From assembly GCA_018262195.1 (NCBI GenBank), contig JAGTRS010000002.1, positions 1 to 64,000 on the forward strand: a stretch of 64,000 nt of DNA. The letters are read 5' to 3'. This DNA is from Pseudomonadota bacterium (GTDB lineage Bacteria > Pseudomonadota > Gammaproteobacteria > Burkholderiales > Rhodocyclaceae). Positions 1 through 9,760 of this stretch are shown here, piece after piece (the stretch's first letter is position 1; every line of letters starts with the position of its first letter). Position numbers and translations under genes: made by a program. The notes under the pieces were generated by a model. It ran no database searches, was not told the DNA's origin, and was given only the letters and a program-made list of their open reading frames with translations.

Positions 1-3
1 ATC

Positions 4-88
<85 letters not shown>

Positions 89-143
89 GGAAGAACCCGA
101 GATTATCCGGACGAGTTAGAGACCTGTCAACACTTAAAAACAG

Positions 144-168
144 AAAAGCCGGCATACAGCCGGCTTTT
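144..168 (-). terminator. Rho-independent terminator of the cytochrome c gene
   Basis: Positions 144-153 pair perfectly with 159-168 around a 5-nt loop, giving a GC-centred 10-bp stem. On the minus strand the stem ends in a T-rich tract. It lies 19 nt past the stop of the cytochrome c gene and separates it from tRNA-Tyr. Confidence 0.8.
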
Positions 169-186
169 GCGCTTTTGAAGCTTGAA

Positions 187-492
187 TTACTTCTGGGCGA
201 GAACCCAGGCAACCAGCTTTTTGGCTTCGTCTTCGGTGACGTTGTTGGGAGGCATCGGAATCTGACCCCAGGTTCCCTTACCGCCGGCCTTGACCTTGGT
301 AGCCAGCATGGCCGGGGCGTTCTTGTCGCCCTTGTACTTGGCGGCAACTTCCTTATAGGCAGGACCGACCAGCTTCTTGTCGATAGCATGGCAGGACATG
401 CAGTTCTTGGCCTTGGCCAGCGCTTCGTCAGCCTGAACCTGGCCAGCCATCACAACACCAGCAGCCATCATGGCAACATAAACAGCTTTCAT
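187..492 (-). CDS. Small periplasmic class I cytochrome c (c-551/c8-like)
   Basis: 101 residues. A signal peptide (about 1-21, ending VQA) is followed by a mature protein of about 80 residues. The haem-binding CMSCH motif is at 31-35, and the probable distal ligand Met80 lies in an IPMPPN motif typical of cytochrome c-551/c8. The protein should be a soluble periplasmic electron carrier between respiratory complexes or to nitrogen-oxide reductases. The start is preceded by a GAGCAAGAG ribosome-binding sequence. The gene stands alone, with its own terminator downstream and about 150 bp upstream before the lysE gene, so it is probably monocistronic. The partner enzyme cannot be told from the window. 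Confidence 0.93.
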   Translation of the reverse strand: MKAVYVAMMAAGVVMAGQVQADEALAKAKNCMSCHAIDKKLVGPAYKEVAAKYKGDKNAPAMLATKVKAGGKGTWGQIPMPPNNVTEDEAKKLVAWVLAQK

Positions 493-643
493 TCTCTTGC
501 TCCGTTCTTCGGGTTGGAAGGTAAATCAGTTGAGGATGATAAAACCCTTTCCCGTCCCTTGCAAACAAGGAGAACGACCGGTTCGGTCTTTTGCATCCGT
601 ACGCTATTAACGCACAAAACAACCTGGCGTTGACAGCAAATGC

Positions 644-1264
644 TTATACAGGTCGCGACGAGATCGCCAGCAGCGCACCAGCTGAAACAAAAATACCGCC
701 AAAAGCCCGATTCTGCAGGCGAATGGCTGCCGGATCATGCAACCAACGCCCGAGGTGTGACGCGGCCAAGGCGTAGCCGGACATCACCATCAGATCAGTC
801 AGACACAGGGTGGTGGCGATGAGAAGGTACTGCGGCATTTGCGGCAAAGCCGGATTGACGAACTGCGGAACCAGCGCGCCGATGAATATGATTGCCTTCG
901 GATTGGTCAGATTGACCAGCACGCCTTGCAGGAATAGTCCTTTACGTCGAACAGGGAGTACATCGGCGTCGACGGGAATGATTGGCGCCCGCCATTTCTG
1001 GATGCCCAGCCAGACCAGATACGCCGCGCCGAGAAATTTGACGACCGTAAACGCCGCCTCCGAGGCGGCCAGCAAGGCACCGAGGCCCAGTGCAACAATC
1101 AGCAGATGAAGCAGGATCGCCGCCTGAAGGCCCAGAATCGCCGTCAATGCTGCCCAGTAACCGTGCCGCATGCCGGTACTCATGCTGATCACCGCCCCCG
1201 GGCCGGGCGTGACAGCGATCAGGATCGACGCCGCCAGAAACCCGAACCAGACTGCAAGTGTCAT
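644..1264 (-). CDS. LysE/RhtB-family amino-acid exporter
   Basis: 206 residues, the usual length for the LysE/RhtB superfamily, with about six hydrophobic segments. The N-terminus carries the family signature, a first helix followed by [17 protein letters not shown], and GLQAA. These are inner-membrane exporters of amino acids or their analogues. The start codon overlaps the ilvD stop as ATGA, so the two genes are translationally coupled. This makes a branched-chain amino-acid or precursor substrate plausible, but that is context only. Substrate cannot be read from the sequence. Confidence 0.88.
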   Translation of the reverse strand: MTLAVWFGFLAASILIAVTPGPGAVISMSTGMRHGYWAALTAILGLQAAILLHLLIVALGLGALLAASEAAFTVVKFLGAAYLVWLGIQKWRAPIIPVDADVLPVRRKGLFLQGVLVNLTNPKAIIFIGALVPQFVNPALPQMPQYLLIATTLCLTDLMVMSGYALAASHLGRWLHDPAAIRLQNRAFGGIFVSAGALLAISSRPV

Positions 1265-3117
1265 TTACGACGCTGGATTTGCTTGACGTCCCGCACTGCC
1301 CCCTTGTCGGCCGAAGTGGCCATCAGGGCATAGGCTTGCAGGGCAGCAGAAACCGTGCGTTCGCGATTGACCGGCTGCCAGGCGGCTTCGCCCTTGGCTT
1401 CCATGGCAGCGCGGCGCTGGGCCAGTTCACCATCGGAGATCGCCAAGTGGATGCGACGATTCGGAATATCGATCTCGATGGTATCGCCCTCCTCAACCAG
1501 ACCAATGGCGCCACCATCGGCCGCTTCCGGGGATGCGTGGCCGATGGACAGGCCGGATGTGCCGCCCGAGAAACGGCCATCGGTGAGCAGCGCACACGCC
1601 TTGCCGAGCCCCATCGATTTCAGATAGGAGGTCGGATAGAGCATTTCCTGCATGCCAGGGCCGCCCTTCGGGCCTTCGTAGCGGATGACCACTACATCGC
1701 CGGCGACGATTTTTTCGCCCAAAATGGCTTCGACTGCCGCATCCTGGCTTTCGAAAACTCGGGCCTTGCCTGAGAATTTCCAGATCGACTCATCGACACC
1801 GGCCGTCTTGACGATACAGCCATCAAGCGCAATGTTGCCGTAGAGCACTGCCAGTCCGCCTTCCTGCGAAAAAGCATTGGCCCGGTTACGGATACAGCCG
1901 TTGGTACGATCCAGATCCAGTTCGTTGAAGCGACGATCCTGCGAGAAGGCAACCTGGGTTGGCACGCCGCCCGGGGCTGCCTTGAAGAATTGATGCACGT
2001 TGACATCGTGCTCGCGCACCACATCCCAACGGTCGATCGCCTCACCGAGGTTCTTCGCATAGACATTCGGGACGTCACGATTGATCAGGCCTGCCCGATC
2101 GAGTTCACCGAGGATGCCCATGATGCCGCCGGCACGATGAACGTCTTCGATGTGATATTTGTCGGTCATCGGCGCCACCTTGCACAGGCAGGGCACCGAA
2201 CGGGAAATACGGTCGATGTCGGCCATTGTGAAGTCGACACCAGCTTCCTGCGCGGTAGCCAGGATGTGCAGCACGGTATTGGTCGAGCCGCCCATGGCAA
2301 CGTCGAGCGTCATGGCATTTTCGAAGGCCGCCTTGGTGGCGATAGAACGCGGCAGGACCGAGGCGTCATCCTGTTCGTAATAGCGCTTGCACAACTCAAC
2401 AATCTGGCGACCGGCGCGCAGGAAGAGCTGCTTGCGGTCAGCGTGCGTGGCGACGACCGTGCCGTTGCCGGGCAGGCTGAGACCGAAGGCTTCAGTCAGA
2501 CAGTTCATAGAGTTGGCGGTAAACATGCCGGAGCAGGAACCGCAGGTCGGGCAGGCAGAGCGCTCGATTTCGTCAAGATCGGACTGCGACACCGAGTGGT
2601 CAGCGGCCTTGACCATCGCGTCGACGAGGTCGAGATGGACAACCTGCCCCTGAATCTTGACCTTGCCGGCTTCCATCGGGCCACCGGAGACGAAGATGAC
2701 CGGGATGTTCAGGCGCATGGCGGCCATCAGCATGCCCGGAGTGATCTTGTCACAGTTGGAGATGCAGACCATGGCGTCGGCGCAATGGGCGTTGACCATG
2801 TATTCGACCGAGTCGGCGATCAAGTCGCGGCTGGGCAGCGAATAGAGCATGCCGCTGTGGCCCATGGCGATGCCGTCGTCGATGGCGATGGTGTTGAATT
2901 CCTTGGCCACGCCGCCAGCCGCCTCGATCTCGCGCGCTACCAGCTGGCCCATGTCCTTCAGGTGCACGTGGCCCGGCACAAACTGGGTGAAGCTGTTGAC
3001 CACGGCGATGATCGGCTTGCCGAAGTCGCCATCCTTCATGCCGGTAGCTCGCCACAACGAGCGGGCACCGGCCATGTTGCGGCCGTGGGTGGAGGTGCGG
3101 GAACGGTATTGCGGCAT
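1261..3117 (-). CDS. ilvD: Dihydroxy-acid dehydratase
   Basis: 618 residues from the start chosen here, close to the E. coli enzyme. It dehydrates 2,3-dihydroxy-isovalerate and dihydroxy-methylvalerate to 2-oxo acids, the third common step of Val/Ile/Leu synthesis. Visible signatures are the N-terminal [16 protein letters not shown], the CDKITPGM motif at about 122-129 and CGSCSGM at about 192-198, whose cysteines bind the Fe-S cluster. An in-frame ATG lies 12 nt upstream, but the GGAGAG ribosome-binding site overlaps those extra codons, and homologues begin MP(K/Q)YRS, so I use 3117. The stop overlaps the exporter start (ATGA). It diverges from lgt. Confidence 0.97.
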   Translation of the reverse strand: MPQYRSRTSTHGRNMAGARSLWRATGMKDGDFGKPIIAVVNSFTQFVPGHVHLKDMGQLVAREIEAAGGVAKEFNTIAIDDGIAMGHSGMLYSLPSRDLIADSVEYMVNAHCADAMVCISNCDKITPGMLMAAMRLNIPVIFVSGGPMEAGKVKIQGQVVHLDLVDAMVKAADHSVSQSDLDEIERSACPTCGSCSGMFTANSMNCLTEAFGLSLPGNGTVVATHADRKQLFLRAGRQIVELCKRYYEQDDASVLPRSIATKAAFENAMTLDVAMGGSTNTVLHILATAQEAGVDFTMADIDRISRSVPCLCKVAPMTDKYHIEDVHRAGGIMGILGELDRAGLINRDVPNVYAKNLGEAIDRWDVVREHDVNVHQFFKAAPGGVPTQVAFSQDRRFNELDLDRTNGCIRNRANAFSQEGGLAVLYGNIALDGCIVKTAGVDESIWKFSGKARVFESQDAAVEAILGEKIVAGDVVVIRYEGPKGGPGMQEMLYPTSYLKSMGLGKACALLTDGRFSGGTSGLSIGHASPEAADGGAIGLVEEGDTIEIDIPNRRIHLAISDGELAQRRAAMEAKGEAAWQPVNRERTVSAALQAYALMATSADKGAVRDVKQIQRRK

Positions 3118-3121
3118 GACT

Positions 3122-3127
3122 CTCTCC
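3122..3127 (-). promoter_or_regulatory. Ribosome-binding site that sets the ilvD start
   Basis: GGAGAG on the minus strand lies 4 nt before the ATG at 3117 and inside the codons that the upstream ATG (3129) would use. The upstream ATG has no comparable purine tract. This supports the shorter IlvD that begins MPQYRS. Confidence 0.6.
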
Positions 3128-3147
3128 ATCTGAAACTGAACGCCACG

Positions 3148-3174
3148 TTGTTGTCACGGGGCGGGAACTATAAT
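3148..3174 (+). promoter_or_regulatory. Putative sigma-70 promoter for lgt
   Basis: A perfect TATAAT at 3169-3174 lies 30 nt before the lgt ATG. The best -35 candidate is TTGTTG at 3148-3153 with a short 15-nt spacer; a closer TTGTCA is spaced only 12 nt. The resulting leader would be short, and lgt lacks an obvious Shine-Dalgarno sequence. This is a pattern match only. Confidence 0.4.
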
Positions 3175-3204
3175 CGGCTAATTCTAGCCCACTCTGCGCC
3201 TTCG

Positions 3205-3996
3205 ATGCTTCTTCACCCACAGTTCGATCCCGTCGCTTTCTCTGTCGGCCCGCTCTCCGTGCGCTGGTACGGTTTGATGTATCTGGTTGCCTTCGTTCAG
3301 TTTATTTTGCTCGGGCGTTACCGGATCAAAACCCGGCCTGGCTTTCTGACCGTCGAACAACTTGACGACCTGCTTTTCTACGGCATGCTCGGGGTGATTA
3401 TTGGCGGGCGACTTGGGCAGGTGTTGTTCTACGAACCGGCGTATTTCCTGGCCAATCCGCTGGAGATATTTGCCGTCTGGAAAGGCGGAATGAGCTTCCA
3501 CGGCGGCTTCCTCGGCGTGCTGCTGGCCATGAGCCTTTGGGCTCGCAAGCACAAGCTGAACTGGTTCGATATCACTGACTTTGTCGCGCCGCTGGTTCCA
3601 CTTGGCCTGGCCGCTGGTCGAGTGGGAAATTTCATCAACGGCGAACTCTGGGGCCGGGTCGCCGACGCCGGCCTGCCATGGGCGATGATCTTCCCGCAAT
3701 CCGGCGACATGTCCCCGCGCCACCCTTCCCAGCTTTATCACGTCGGGCTGGAAGGTTTGTCGCTGTTCATCATCCTCTGGCTATTCACCGCCAAGCCGCG
3801 CCCCCGCGCTGCCGCCTCGGGAGTTTTCCTGATTGGTTACGGCGCCTTCCGTTTCATTACAGAGTTTTTCCGCGAGCCGGATCACGGCATTTTCGGGCAG
3901 TCCTACACGATCAGCATGGGGCAGTGGTTGTCGTTGCCGATGATCCTGACCGGGGTGGCGCTGGTGGTATTTGCCTACCGCAAGAAGCCTCTATAA
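3205..3996 (+). CDS. lgt: Prolipoprotein diacylglyceryl transferase
   Basis: 263 residues, polytopic inner-membrane enzyme. It transfers diacylglycerol from phosphatidylglycerol to the lipobox cysteine of prolipoproteins, the first step of lipoprotein maturation. Motifs seen: the [18 protein letters not shown]-terminus, [20 protein letters not shown], the Lgt signature [10 protein letters not shown] and the RHPSQLYH segment. The reading frame stays open far upstream, antisense to ilvD, but the family begins at the Met used here. Several lipoproteins in this window (RND adaptor, LivK-like protein, BepA-like protease) would be its substrates. Confidence 0.97.
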   Translation: MLLHPQFDPVAFSVGPLSVRWYGLMYLVAFVQFILLGRYRIKTRPGFLTVEQLDDLLFYGMLGVIIGGRLGQVLFYEPAYFLANPLEIFAVWKGGMSFHGGFLGVLLAMSLWARKHKLNWFDITDFVAPLVPLGLAAGRVGNFINGELWGRVADAGLPWAMIFPQSGDMSPRHPSQLYHVGLEGLSLFIILWLFTAKPRPRAAASGVFLIGYGAFRFITEFFREPDHGIFGQSYTISMGQWLSLPMILTGVALVVFAYRKKPL

Positions 3997-4036
3997 TTAT
4001 GGATTACGTTCTTCAACCCATAACAGGAATCCAGTC

Positions 4037-4513
4037 ATGACACGTCCGTTCAAGGTTCTCGGCATCCAGCAAATCGCTATCGGCGGCCCCTCCAAGGAAA
4101 AGCTCCGCACCTTGTGGGTCGAGAAATTCGGATTGGAAATCACCAGCACCTTCGTTTCCGAGCGTGAGAACGTCGACGAAGACATCTGTGCCATGGGCAC
4201 TGGCCCGTTCAAGGTTGAAGTCGACCTGATGCAGCCGCTCGACCCGGAAAAGAAGCCGGCTGTGCACACCACGCCGCTCAACCACGTCGGCCTGTGGATT
4301 GACGACCTGCCGAAGGCAGTTGAATGGCTGTCGGCCAATGGCGTGCGTTTCGCGCCGGGCGGCATCCGCAAGGGCGCCGCTGGCTTCGACATCACCTTCC
4401 TGCACCCGAAGGGCAATGAGGAATTCCCGATCGGTGGCGAAGGCGTGTTGATCGAACTGGTTCAGGCGCCGCCGGAAGTCGTTTCGGCCTTCGCCAAGCT
4501 GGCTGCTCAGTAA
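4037..4513 (+). CDS. VOC-superfamily (glyoxalase/epimerase-like) protein
   Basis: 158 residues. It shows a vicinal-oxygen-chelate layout with two beta-alpha-beta-beta-beta modules: the N-terminal [18 protein letters not shown] and the C-terminal [18 protein letters not shown], a typical VOC half with a metal-ligand His (NHVG). The C-terminal [10 protein letters not shown] supplies the usual Glu ligand. The family includes lactoylglutathione lyase and methylmalonyl-CoA epimerase; the reaction here is not determined. The start follows an AGGA sequence. It lies 40 nt after lgt and 8 nt before the next gene, so it is probably co-transcribed. Confidence 0.85.
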   Translation: MTRPFKVLGIQQIAIGGPSKEKLRTLWVEKFGLEITSTFVSERENVDEDICAMGTGPFKVEVDLMQPLDPEKKPAVHTTPLNHVGLWIDDLPKAVEWLSANGVRFAPGGIRKGAAGFDITFLHPKGNEEFPIGGEGVLIELVQAPPEVVSAFAKLAAQ

Positions 4514-4521
4514 GCAGCTCC

Positions 4522-5277
4522 ATGGCGGACATCCCCGAGGAGGATCTCGAGGAAACCCGGGCGGCGCTCGCTCCAACGCTGGAAGCGACTGCCGCCATCC
4601 TGCCCTGGGTAAGCAAACCCCGCCAGTTACGCTTCGATGCAAAACTGAATGAGCGTTGGGTCGCCGCCGGAAAGCGTCTGGCGGCCGCGTGGTCAGACCG
4701 TCACGGTGCGGGCGTTGAAGACATCCGGCCTGCCATCTTCAGCCTATACGCCATCGCCATTGAAACGGCCGACAGCGACTGCCTCCGATTGGGGGAAGCG
4801 CTGGCCAGCGCGGCTGACCGACTGGAAAATGCGAGCCCGTCGCCACGCCTGATCGCCGCGATCACCGGCGCCATTGAATGCCTTGGCGAAGCGGACGGTC
4901 TGGAGCATGATGCCTTTGCCGACCGCGCCCTACACTTTTCAATGCGACTGGAGTCCACAGCCTCGGCGCCCGAAAACGCCGAACGCTCGGCTGTACTTGA
5001 CCGCCTGTTTGTCGATGAGTCTCGCGAGCAGATCGAGTTGATGCACGATGCGCTGGCCGCACTGCCACCTGATGCCTATGCGCTGACCACGGAAGCTATG
5101 AAGTTGGCCCAGCAGGCTGAACAATTGGAACTGTGGGGCATCATGCACCTTGCCCGGCAATTGACCGAGTTCGTTGGCCGAAATGCCGCCGAACTGGATG
5201 CGGTGGAGTGCCGGGAAGAAATCAATGCGCTCCTGCACTCCCTGTCCACGGCAGTCACTGCCGTAGCAGCTACCTAG
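4522..5277 (+). CDS. Hypothetical protein with degenerate Hpt-like C-terminal domain
   Basis: 251 residues, all-helical, soluble, no signal peptide. Residues about 160-220 follow the pattern of a histidine phosphotransfer domain: an acidic first helix (LFVDESREQIELMHDAL), then the helix that normally holds HTLKGSA, then LELWGIMHLARQL. At the phospho-acceptor position the sequence reads E191-A-M-K, so the His is replaced by Glu and the following Gly by Leu. Residues 85-145 look like a second, even more divergent helical bundle. If the alignment is right it cannot relay phosphate and may act as a binding partner. It follows the VOC gene by 8 nt and ends tail-to-tail with the GAF-PAS gene, overlapping by 4 nt. 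Confidence 0.6.
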   Translation: MADIPEEDLEETRAALAPTLEATAAILPWVSKPRQLRFDAKLNERWVAAGKRLAAAWSDRHGAGVEDIRPAIFSLYAIAIETADSDCLRLGEALASAADRLENASPSPRLIAAITGAIECLGEADGLEHDAFADRALHFSMRLESTASAPENAERSAVLDRLFVDESREQIELMHDALAALPPDAYALTTEAMKLAQQAEQLELWGIMHLARQLTEFVGRNAAELDAVECREEINALLHSLSTAVTAVAAT

Positions 5278-6194
5278 ACTGGCCGAAAAATACTCAAGGC
5301 GAGCCGCCGGCCATCACCCAGATCGGCAACCTCGGCAGTAATTTCGACAGGGACCTTGCGCCCGTCACTTCGCTGAACTTCGCTGGCCAAAGCCCAAGGC
5401 AGGCGACCATCAAGCATTTGACGAAACTCTCCGAGCATGGTTTTCTGGAGCTCCGCCGGATGCAGAATACCCTGGTGACGACCGAGCAATTCATTGCGCG
5501 CCCGGCCAACCAAAGCCTCGGCCTGACGATTGACATCGAGAATCTCGCCGCTATCGCCATCGGCCAGAAAAAGCGCATCCCTTGACGCGTCAAAGACCGC
5601 CCGCAGCCGCTCGCTGGCGACTTGCGCCTCGCGTCTAGCCTCTTCTGCCTCGTACTCGACCAGCGCCAAGGTGACCAAATTGGCGACGGCCTGAGCAAAA
5701 AGCTGATGTGCCGAGGTCCATGAGTGGCGTGAAGCGACCTGTTCAAGACAGAGAACGCCTTGCAACTCGCCCCGAATGTGTATCGGGGTATCGAGCATCG
5801 CAGTCACGTTGTGGCGCGGCAAATAGTCGGTCGCAAATTCAGCCGTCAGCGGGTGCAGATAGGCATCATCGGCGGTAATGCACGTACCAGCCTGCAAAGC
5901 ACGAAAATAGGCGGGGTAATGCCCCGCATCGATACTTGTCCCTTTGCTGTGCTGTCCGGAGGACCGTTCGTAGAGATCAAGGCAACTGAGCTCCCGATGG
6001 TCGTCGGTCAGCGCCCAGATGCTGACGCGCTCGACCCCGGACATCTGTGCGGCCGACTCGGTCAGGATGCTGAGCATCATGTCCAGGGAGGCTTCCTTGA
6101 AATAAACCCCGCGCGACAGGCTGGCGATGCCTTCCTGCAGCTCTGCTGGCGACATCAGGGTAGCGCCAATCCCGGGGTTGAGCCGATTTTCCAT
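5274..6194 (-). CDS. GAF-PAS sensory protein without output domain
   Basis: 306 residues from the ATG used here. An in-frame TTG at 6236 would add 14 residues, and neither start has a strong ribosome-binding site. A GAF domain spans about 37-180 (ERVSIWALTDD, then LDTPIHIRGELQGVLCLEQ). A short coiled linker (YEAEEARREAQVASERLRAVFDA) leads into a PAS domain at about 195-306 (ALFLADGDSGEILDVNRQAEALVG). The protein ends right after the PAS core. There is no kinase, GGDEF, EAL or HTH. It probably senses a small ligand and signals through a partner. The convergent neighbour with the Hpt-like domain is an obvious candidate, but only by position. Confidence 0.82.
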   Translation of the reverse strand: MENRLNPGIGATLMSPAELQEGIASLSRGVYFKEASLDMMLSILTESAAQMSGVERVSIWALTDDHRELSCLDLYERSSGQHSKGTSIDAGHYPAYFRALQAGTCITADDAYLHPLTAEFATDYLPRHNVTAMLDTPIHIRGELQGVLCLEQVASRHSWTSAHQLFAQAVANLVTLALVEYEAEEARREAQVASERLRAVFDASRDALFLADGDSGEILDVNRQAEALVGRARNELLGRHQGILHPAELQKTMLGEFRQMLDGRLPWALASEVQRSDGRKVPVEITAEVADLGDGRRLALSIFRPV

Positions 6195-6314
6195 GTGATT
6201 CCGAATGACCTTGGCCCTTTCAGGGCATTTCAACAATTCGAATTCTAGGAAAACCGGCCAAAACTTACTGTGAAATCCTACACATCTAACTAAAGTAATA
6301 GGTCAATTTCGAAA

Positions 6315-6653
6315 TTACTCCGGCCCGGGAGTTGTCTTGAAAATGAAAGCGACCTTTTCGACGTCGGTGATCCAAACCAGGCCATCACCATAGTGTCCGG
6401 TCTGAGCCACTTCGGTAATGCGCTGGAAGATTGCCTCGGCCACATCATCGGGCGCGACAATTTCGACGCGCACCTTGGCCGTGTAATCGGTCAGCTCATC
6501 CTTGATTTTGGTCCGCGCCGGCACATGGCGCGATGGAGCGCTACACCCCTCGACCTTACTCACCGTCATGCCGGGAAAGCCCGGCAACGCAACCAGCGCA
6601 TTGCGCAATACCGTCAATTTGTTGGGGCGAATGACCGCCTTGATCTCTTTCAT
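6315..6653 (-). CDS. PII-like signalling protein of the metal-efflux operon
   Basis: 112 residues with the PII fold: N-terminal MKEIKAVIRPNKLTVLRNAL, the core AKVRVEIV, and the B-loop TGHYGDGLVWI at about 85-95. The T-loop region (about 37-56) reads EGCSAPSRHVPARTKIKDEL, without the Tyr51 uridylylation site of GlnB/GlnK. It starts within the last codons of the RND pump gene (ATGA overlap), so it is the last gene of a C-B-A-PII operon. A separate PII group linked to heavy-metal RND pumps has been described in the PII literature (PII-NG). I infer this is a member that may gauge nucleotide or metal state for the pump. Confidence 0.9.
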   Translation of the reverse strand: MKEIKAVIRPNKLTVLRNALVALPGFPGMTVSKVEGCSAPSRHVPARTKIKDELTDYTAKVRVEIVAPDDVAEAIFQRITEVAQTGHYGDGLVWITDVEKVAFIFKTTPGPE

Positions 6654-9600
6654 GCTTCGACCTCTTCGTCATCAAACCAGCGGTAAATCGTGGGTAAAAC
6701 CAGCAGCGTCAGCAGCGTGCAGGTGATCAGGCCACCGATGACTACGATGGCCAGCGGCCGCTGCACCTCGGAACCTGGCCCGCTCGAAAACAGGAAGGGA
6801 ATCAGACCGAGCATGGCCACCGTCGCCGTCATCATGACCGGCCGGAAACGCAAGGTTGCGCCCTCTACCACTGCCTCGCGCACGCTACGCCCATCGTCGC
6901 GCAAGCCACGGATGTACGACACCAACACGACACCGTTAAGCACCGCTATGCCCCACAGCGCAATGAATCCGACCGATGCCGGTACAGACAGGTACTCGCC
7001 GGATATGAACAAGCCGATGATGCCGCCAATGGAAGCAAAAGGCAGCACGGTGATGATCAGTGTAGCGAAACGCAGCGAATTGAAGAGCAGGAAGAGCAGG
7101 AAGAAGATCGCTGCAATGGTGATCGGGATAATGATCGTCAAGTGCCCCAGCGCCCGTTCCATGTTCTGGAACTGACCACCCCACTCCAGGTAATAACCTT
7201 CCGGCAACTTGATCTGCGCTTCAACTTTCTGCTGCAACTCGGCGACAAAGCTGCCGAGGTCACGGTCCTTGACGTTCACACCGATCACGATACGCCGTTT
7301 GCCCAGTTCGCGCGAAATCTGCGCCGGGCCGTCCTGCACGCGGATCTTGGCAACATCGGTGAGACGCACCTGCGCGCCATTCGGCGAGGTAATCAGCACA
7401 TTGGAAATCGCCTCGACGTTGTTGCGGAAGCGCTCCGGCAAGCGGACCACCCCGGGGAAACGTCGTTCGCCCTCAAAGATTTCGGTGACTACCTTTCCAC
7501 CAATGGCGGTCTCCAGCACGTCGTTGACATCCGACACATTGAGGCCGAGGCGGGCAATCGCCTGCCGGTCGATATCAATCGACAGATACTGCTGACCACT
7601 GACCTTCTCGATACGCAAATCCTGGGCGCCCTGCAGCGTCTGGGCAACCTTGCCGATCTGTCCGGCCAGTTTTTTCAACTGATCGAGATCGTCGCCAAAA
7701 ACCTTGACCGCGATATCCGAACGCACGCCAGTGACCATTTCATCGACCCGGTCCGAAATCGGCTGCGCCATCACCACCTGCACACCCGGCAGAGCCTTCA
7801 ACTTCTCGCGCATGGCATCCTGAATGTCATCCTGAGTCCAGCCCGACGGCCATTCACTGCGCGGCTTGAGACTGACAATCGGCGTCGATTCGTTCGGCCC
7901 CTGCGGGTCAGCCGGCGACTCGCCGCGCCCCACGCCGGAAACAGCCGACTTCACGCCCGGCACCTGCATGACCAGACGCATCCCCTCCATTTCCATCTTG
8001 ATTGACTCTTCAAGGGAAATATTCGGAACACGGTTGATGCCGGGCACCACAGAGCCTTCCTTCATTTCCGGGATAAAAGCCGTACCCAGGAAAGGCAGGG
8101 TCGCAACAGTCAATCCGAAGGCAGTGACAGCAGCAATCACCGTTTTCTTTTCGTTGGCCAGCGTCCAGTGCAGCATCTTGAGATAGCGCTGCTTCATGAT
8201 CGCGATCAAACGCGTGTCATGATCACCATCATGCGCTGGCGGCTTCAGCAGATAGGTCGACATCACCGGCGTCAGCGTCAGCGACAGAACCAGGGAAATG
8301 GCCAATGCAATCGCGATGGTGTAGGCCAGTGGCGCGAACATCTTGCCTTCCATGCCTTGCAGGGTCATCAGCGGCAGGAACACCAGAATGATGATGCCAA
8401 CGCCGAAAATGACCGGCGTCGCCACCTCGACCACGGCATGCAAGATGACGCGCAGCTGGCTCTCGCCGGTCTTTGCCTTGCGACCGAGTTGCAGATAGGC
8501 GTTCTCGACGACCACCACGGAGCCGTCGACCATCAGGCCGATAGCGATAGCCAGACCGCCGAGCGACATCAAGTTGGCAGAAATGCCCAACTTGTTCATC
8601 GCCACGAAGGTCAAAAGCGGCGTCAGCACCAGCGTAGCGACCACAATCAATGAGGAGCGCACATCGCCAAGGAAGAGGAAAAGCACGACAACAACCAGCA
8701 ACACGCCTTCCAGCAGCACTTTGGTGACGGTCCACAGCGCCGCATCGACCAATTCCGAGCGATCGTAATAAGCAACGATTTTCAGGCCATCCGGCAGCAT
8801 GCCCTTGGCGTTGATCTCGTCGACCCGTTCCTTGATCTTGCCGACCACCGCCTTGGCATTACCGCCTGACAGCATCATAACGACGCCGCCAACCGCTTCC
8901 GTCGTGCCATTCTTGATCACGGCGCCCTGACGAACCTCATGGCCAATCTGCACCTCGGCGACGTCGCGCACATAAACCGGCACACCGTCCTTTTCCTTGA
9001 GCACGATGAGGCGCAAATCTTCCAGATCCTTGACCAGGCCAACGCCACGAATCAGATACTGCTCGGCATACTGCGGCAGGACGCCGCCGCCAGCATTGGC
9101 ATTGTTGCGTCCGACCGCCTGATAGACATCAGCGATACTCAGTCCGAAATGACGCAATCTGTCGGGGTTGACCAGCACTTGATATTGCTTGGCGAAGCCA
9201 CCTTGGGAATTGATTTCAGCAACACCGGGAATCGAGCGCAACAATGGGCGAACCACCCAGTCCTGGGCGGTACGGCGCTGCATCAGCTCATCTTGGGTGA
9301 GCGCCCGATCACCATCATCAGGACGCTCCAGCGTGTATTGATAGACCTCGCCCAAGCCGGTCGAAACCGGCCCAAGCACCGGCGAGATTCCCGCCGGCAG
9401 ACGCGTACCAACCTCCAGCAGGCGCTCCATGACCAGCTGGCGGGCAAAATAGAGATCGGTCTTGTCATTGAACACCAGCGTGATCAGCGACAAACCCGGC
9501 TTGTTCAGCGAGCGCATTTCCTCCAGACCCGGCAAACCGGTCATCGCCACTTCCAGCGGCACAGTGGCAAAGCGCTCGACCTCCTCAGGAGAACGCCCCG

Positions 9601-9760
9601 GCGCTTCGGTGGCGATCTGGACCTGAATGTTGGTCACATCCGGGAAGGCATCAACCGACAGTTTACGTGCCGCATCGAGGCCGAAGAAAAACAATATGGC
9701 GGCGACCACCGCAACGACAAGGCGTTGCCCAAGCGCACCGCGGACTAGGGATTCAATCAC
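6650..9760 (-). CDS. czcA: CusA/CzcA-family heavy-metal efflux RND pump
   Basis: 1036 residues, full length for the HME-RND family. One N-terminal helix, a large periplasmic loop, helices 2-6, a second periplasmic loop and helices 7-12 are visible. The N-terminal region (LSVDAFPDVTNIQVQIATEAPGRS, split here only by length) is diagnostic. Helix 4 reads GLAIAIGLMVDGSVVVVEN. It keeps the VDG acidic residue but lacks the DFG version seen in CzcA, so the metal cannot be assigned. It is a proton-driven inner-membrane pump working with the adaptor and outer-membrane channel encoded just upstream. It overlaps the PII-like gene by 4 nt. The symbol follows the family name only. Confidence 0.93.
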   Translation of the reverse strand: MIESLVRGALGQRLVVAVVAAILFFFGLDAARKLSVDAFPDVTNIQVQIATEAPGRSPEEVERFATVPLEVAMTGLPGLEEMRSLNKPGLSLITLVFNDKTDLYFARQLVMERLLEVGTRLPAGISPVLGPVSTGLGEVYQYTLERPDDGDRALTQDELMQRRTAQDWVVRPLLRSIPGVAEINSQGGFAKQYQVLVNPDRLRHFGLSIADVYQAVGRNNANAGGGVLPQYAEQYLIRGVGLVKDLEDLRLIVLKEKDGVPVYVRDVAEVQIGHEVRQGAVIKNGTTEAVGGVVMMLSGGNAKAVVGKIKERVDEINAKGMLPDGLKIVAYYDRSELVDAALWTVTKVLLEGVLLVVVVLFLFLGDVRSSLIVVATLVLTPLLTFVAMNKLGISANLMSLGGLAIAIGLMVDGSVVVVENAYLQLGRKAKTGESQLRVILHAVVEVATPVIFGVGIIILVFLPLMTLQGMEGKMFAPLAYTIAIALAISLVLSLTLTPVMSTYLLKPPAHDGDHDTRLIAIMKQRYLKMLHWTLANEKKTVIAAVTAFGLTVATLPFLGTAFIPEMKEGSVVPGINRVPNISLEESIKMEMEGMRLVMQVPGVKSAVSGVGRGESPADPQGPNESTPIVSLKPRSEWPSGWTQDDIQDAMREKLKALPGVQVVMAQPISDRVDEMVTGVRSDIAVKVFGDDLDQLKKLAGQIGKVAQTLQGAQDLRIEKVSGQQYLSIDIDRQAIARLGLNVSDVNDVLETAIGGKVVTEIFEGERRFPGVVRLPERFRNNVEAISNVLITSPNGAQVRLTDVAKIRVQDGPAQISRELGKRRIVIGVNVKDRDLGSFVAELQQKVEAQIKLPEGYYLEWGGQFQNMERALGHLTIIIPITIAAIFFLLFLLFNSLRFATLIITVLPFASIGGIIGLFISGEYLSVPASVGFIALWGIAVLNGVVLVSYIRGLRDDGRSVREAVVEGATLRFRPVMMTATVAMLGLIPFLFSSGPGSEVQRPLAIVVIGGLITCTLLTLLVLPTIYRWFDDEEVEA

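Noticed and set aside
576..592. Small hairpin GACCG-GTT-CGGTC with TTTT
   Set aside because: The T-run faces the plus strand, where no gene ends; stem only 5 bp.
1990..3204. A long plus-strand frame leading into lgt, antisense to ilvD
   Set aside because: Lgt begins at 3205 by family alignment and promoter position; the preceding frame is antisense to conserved ilvD codons.
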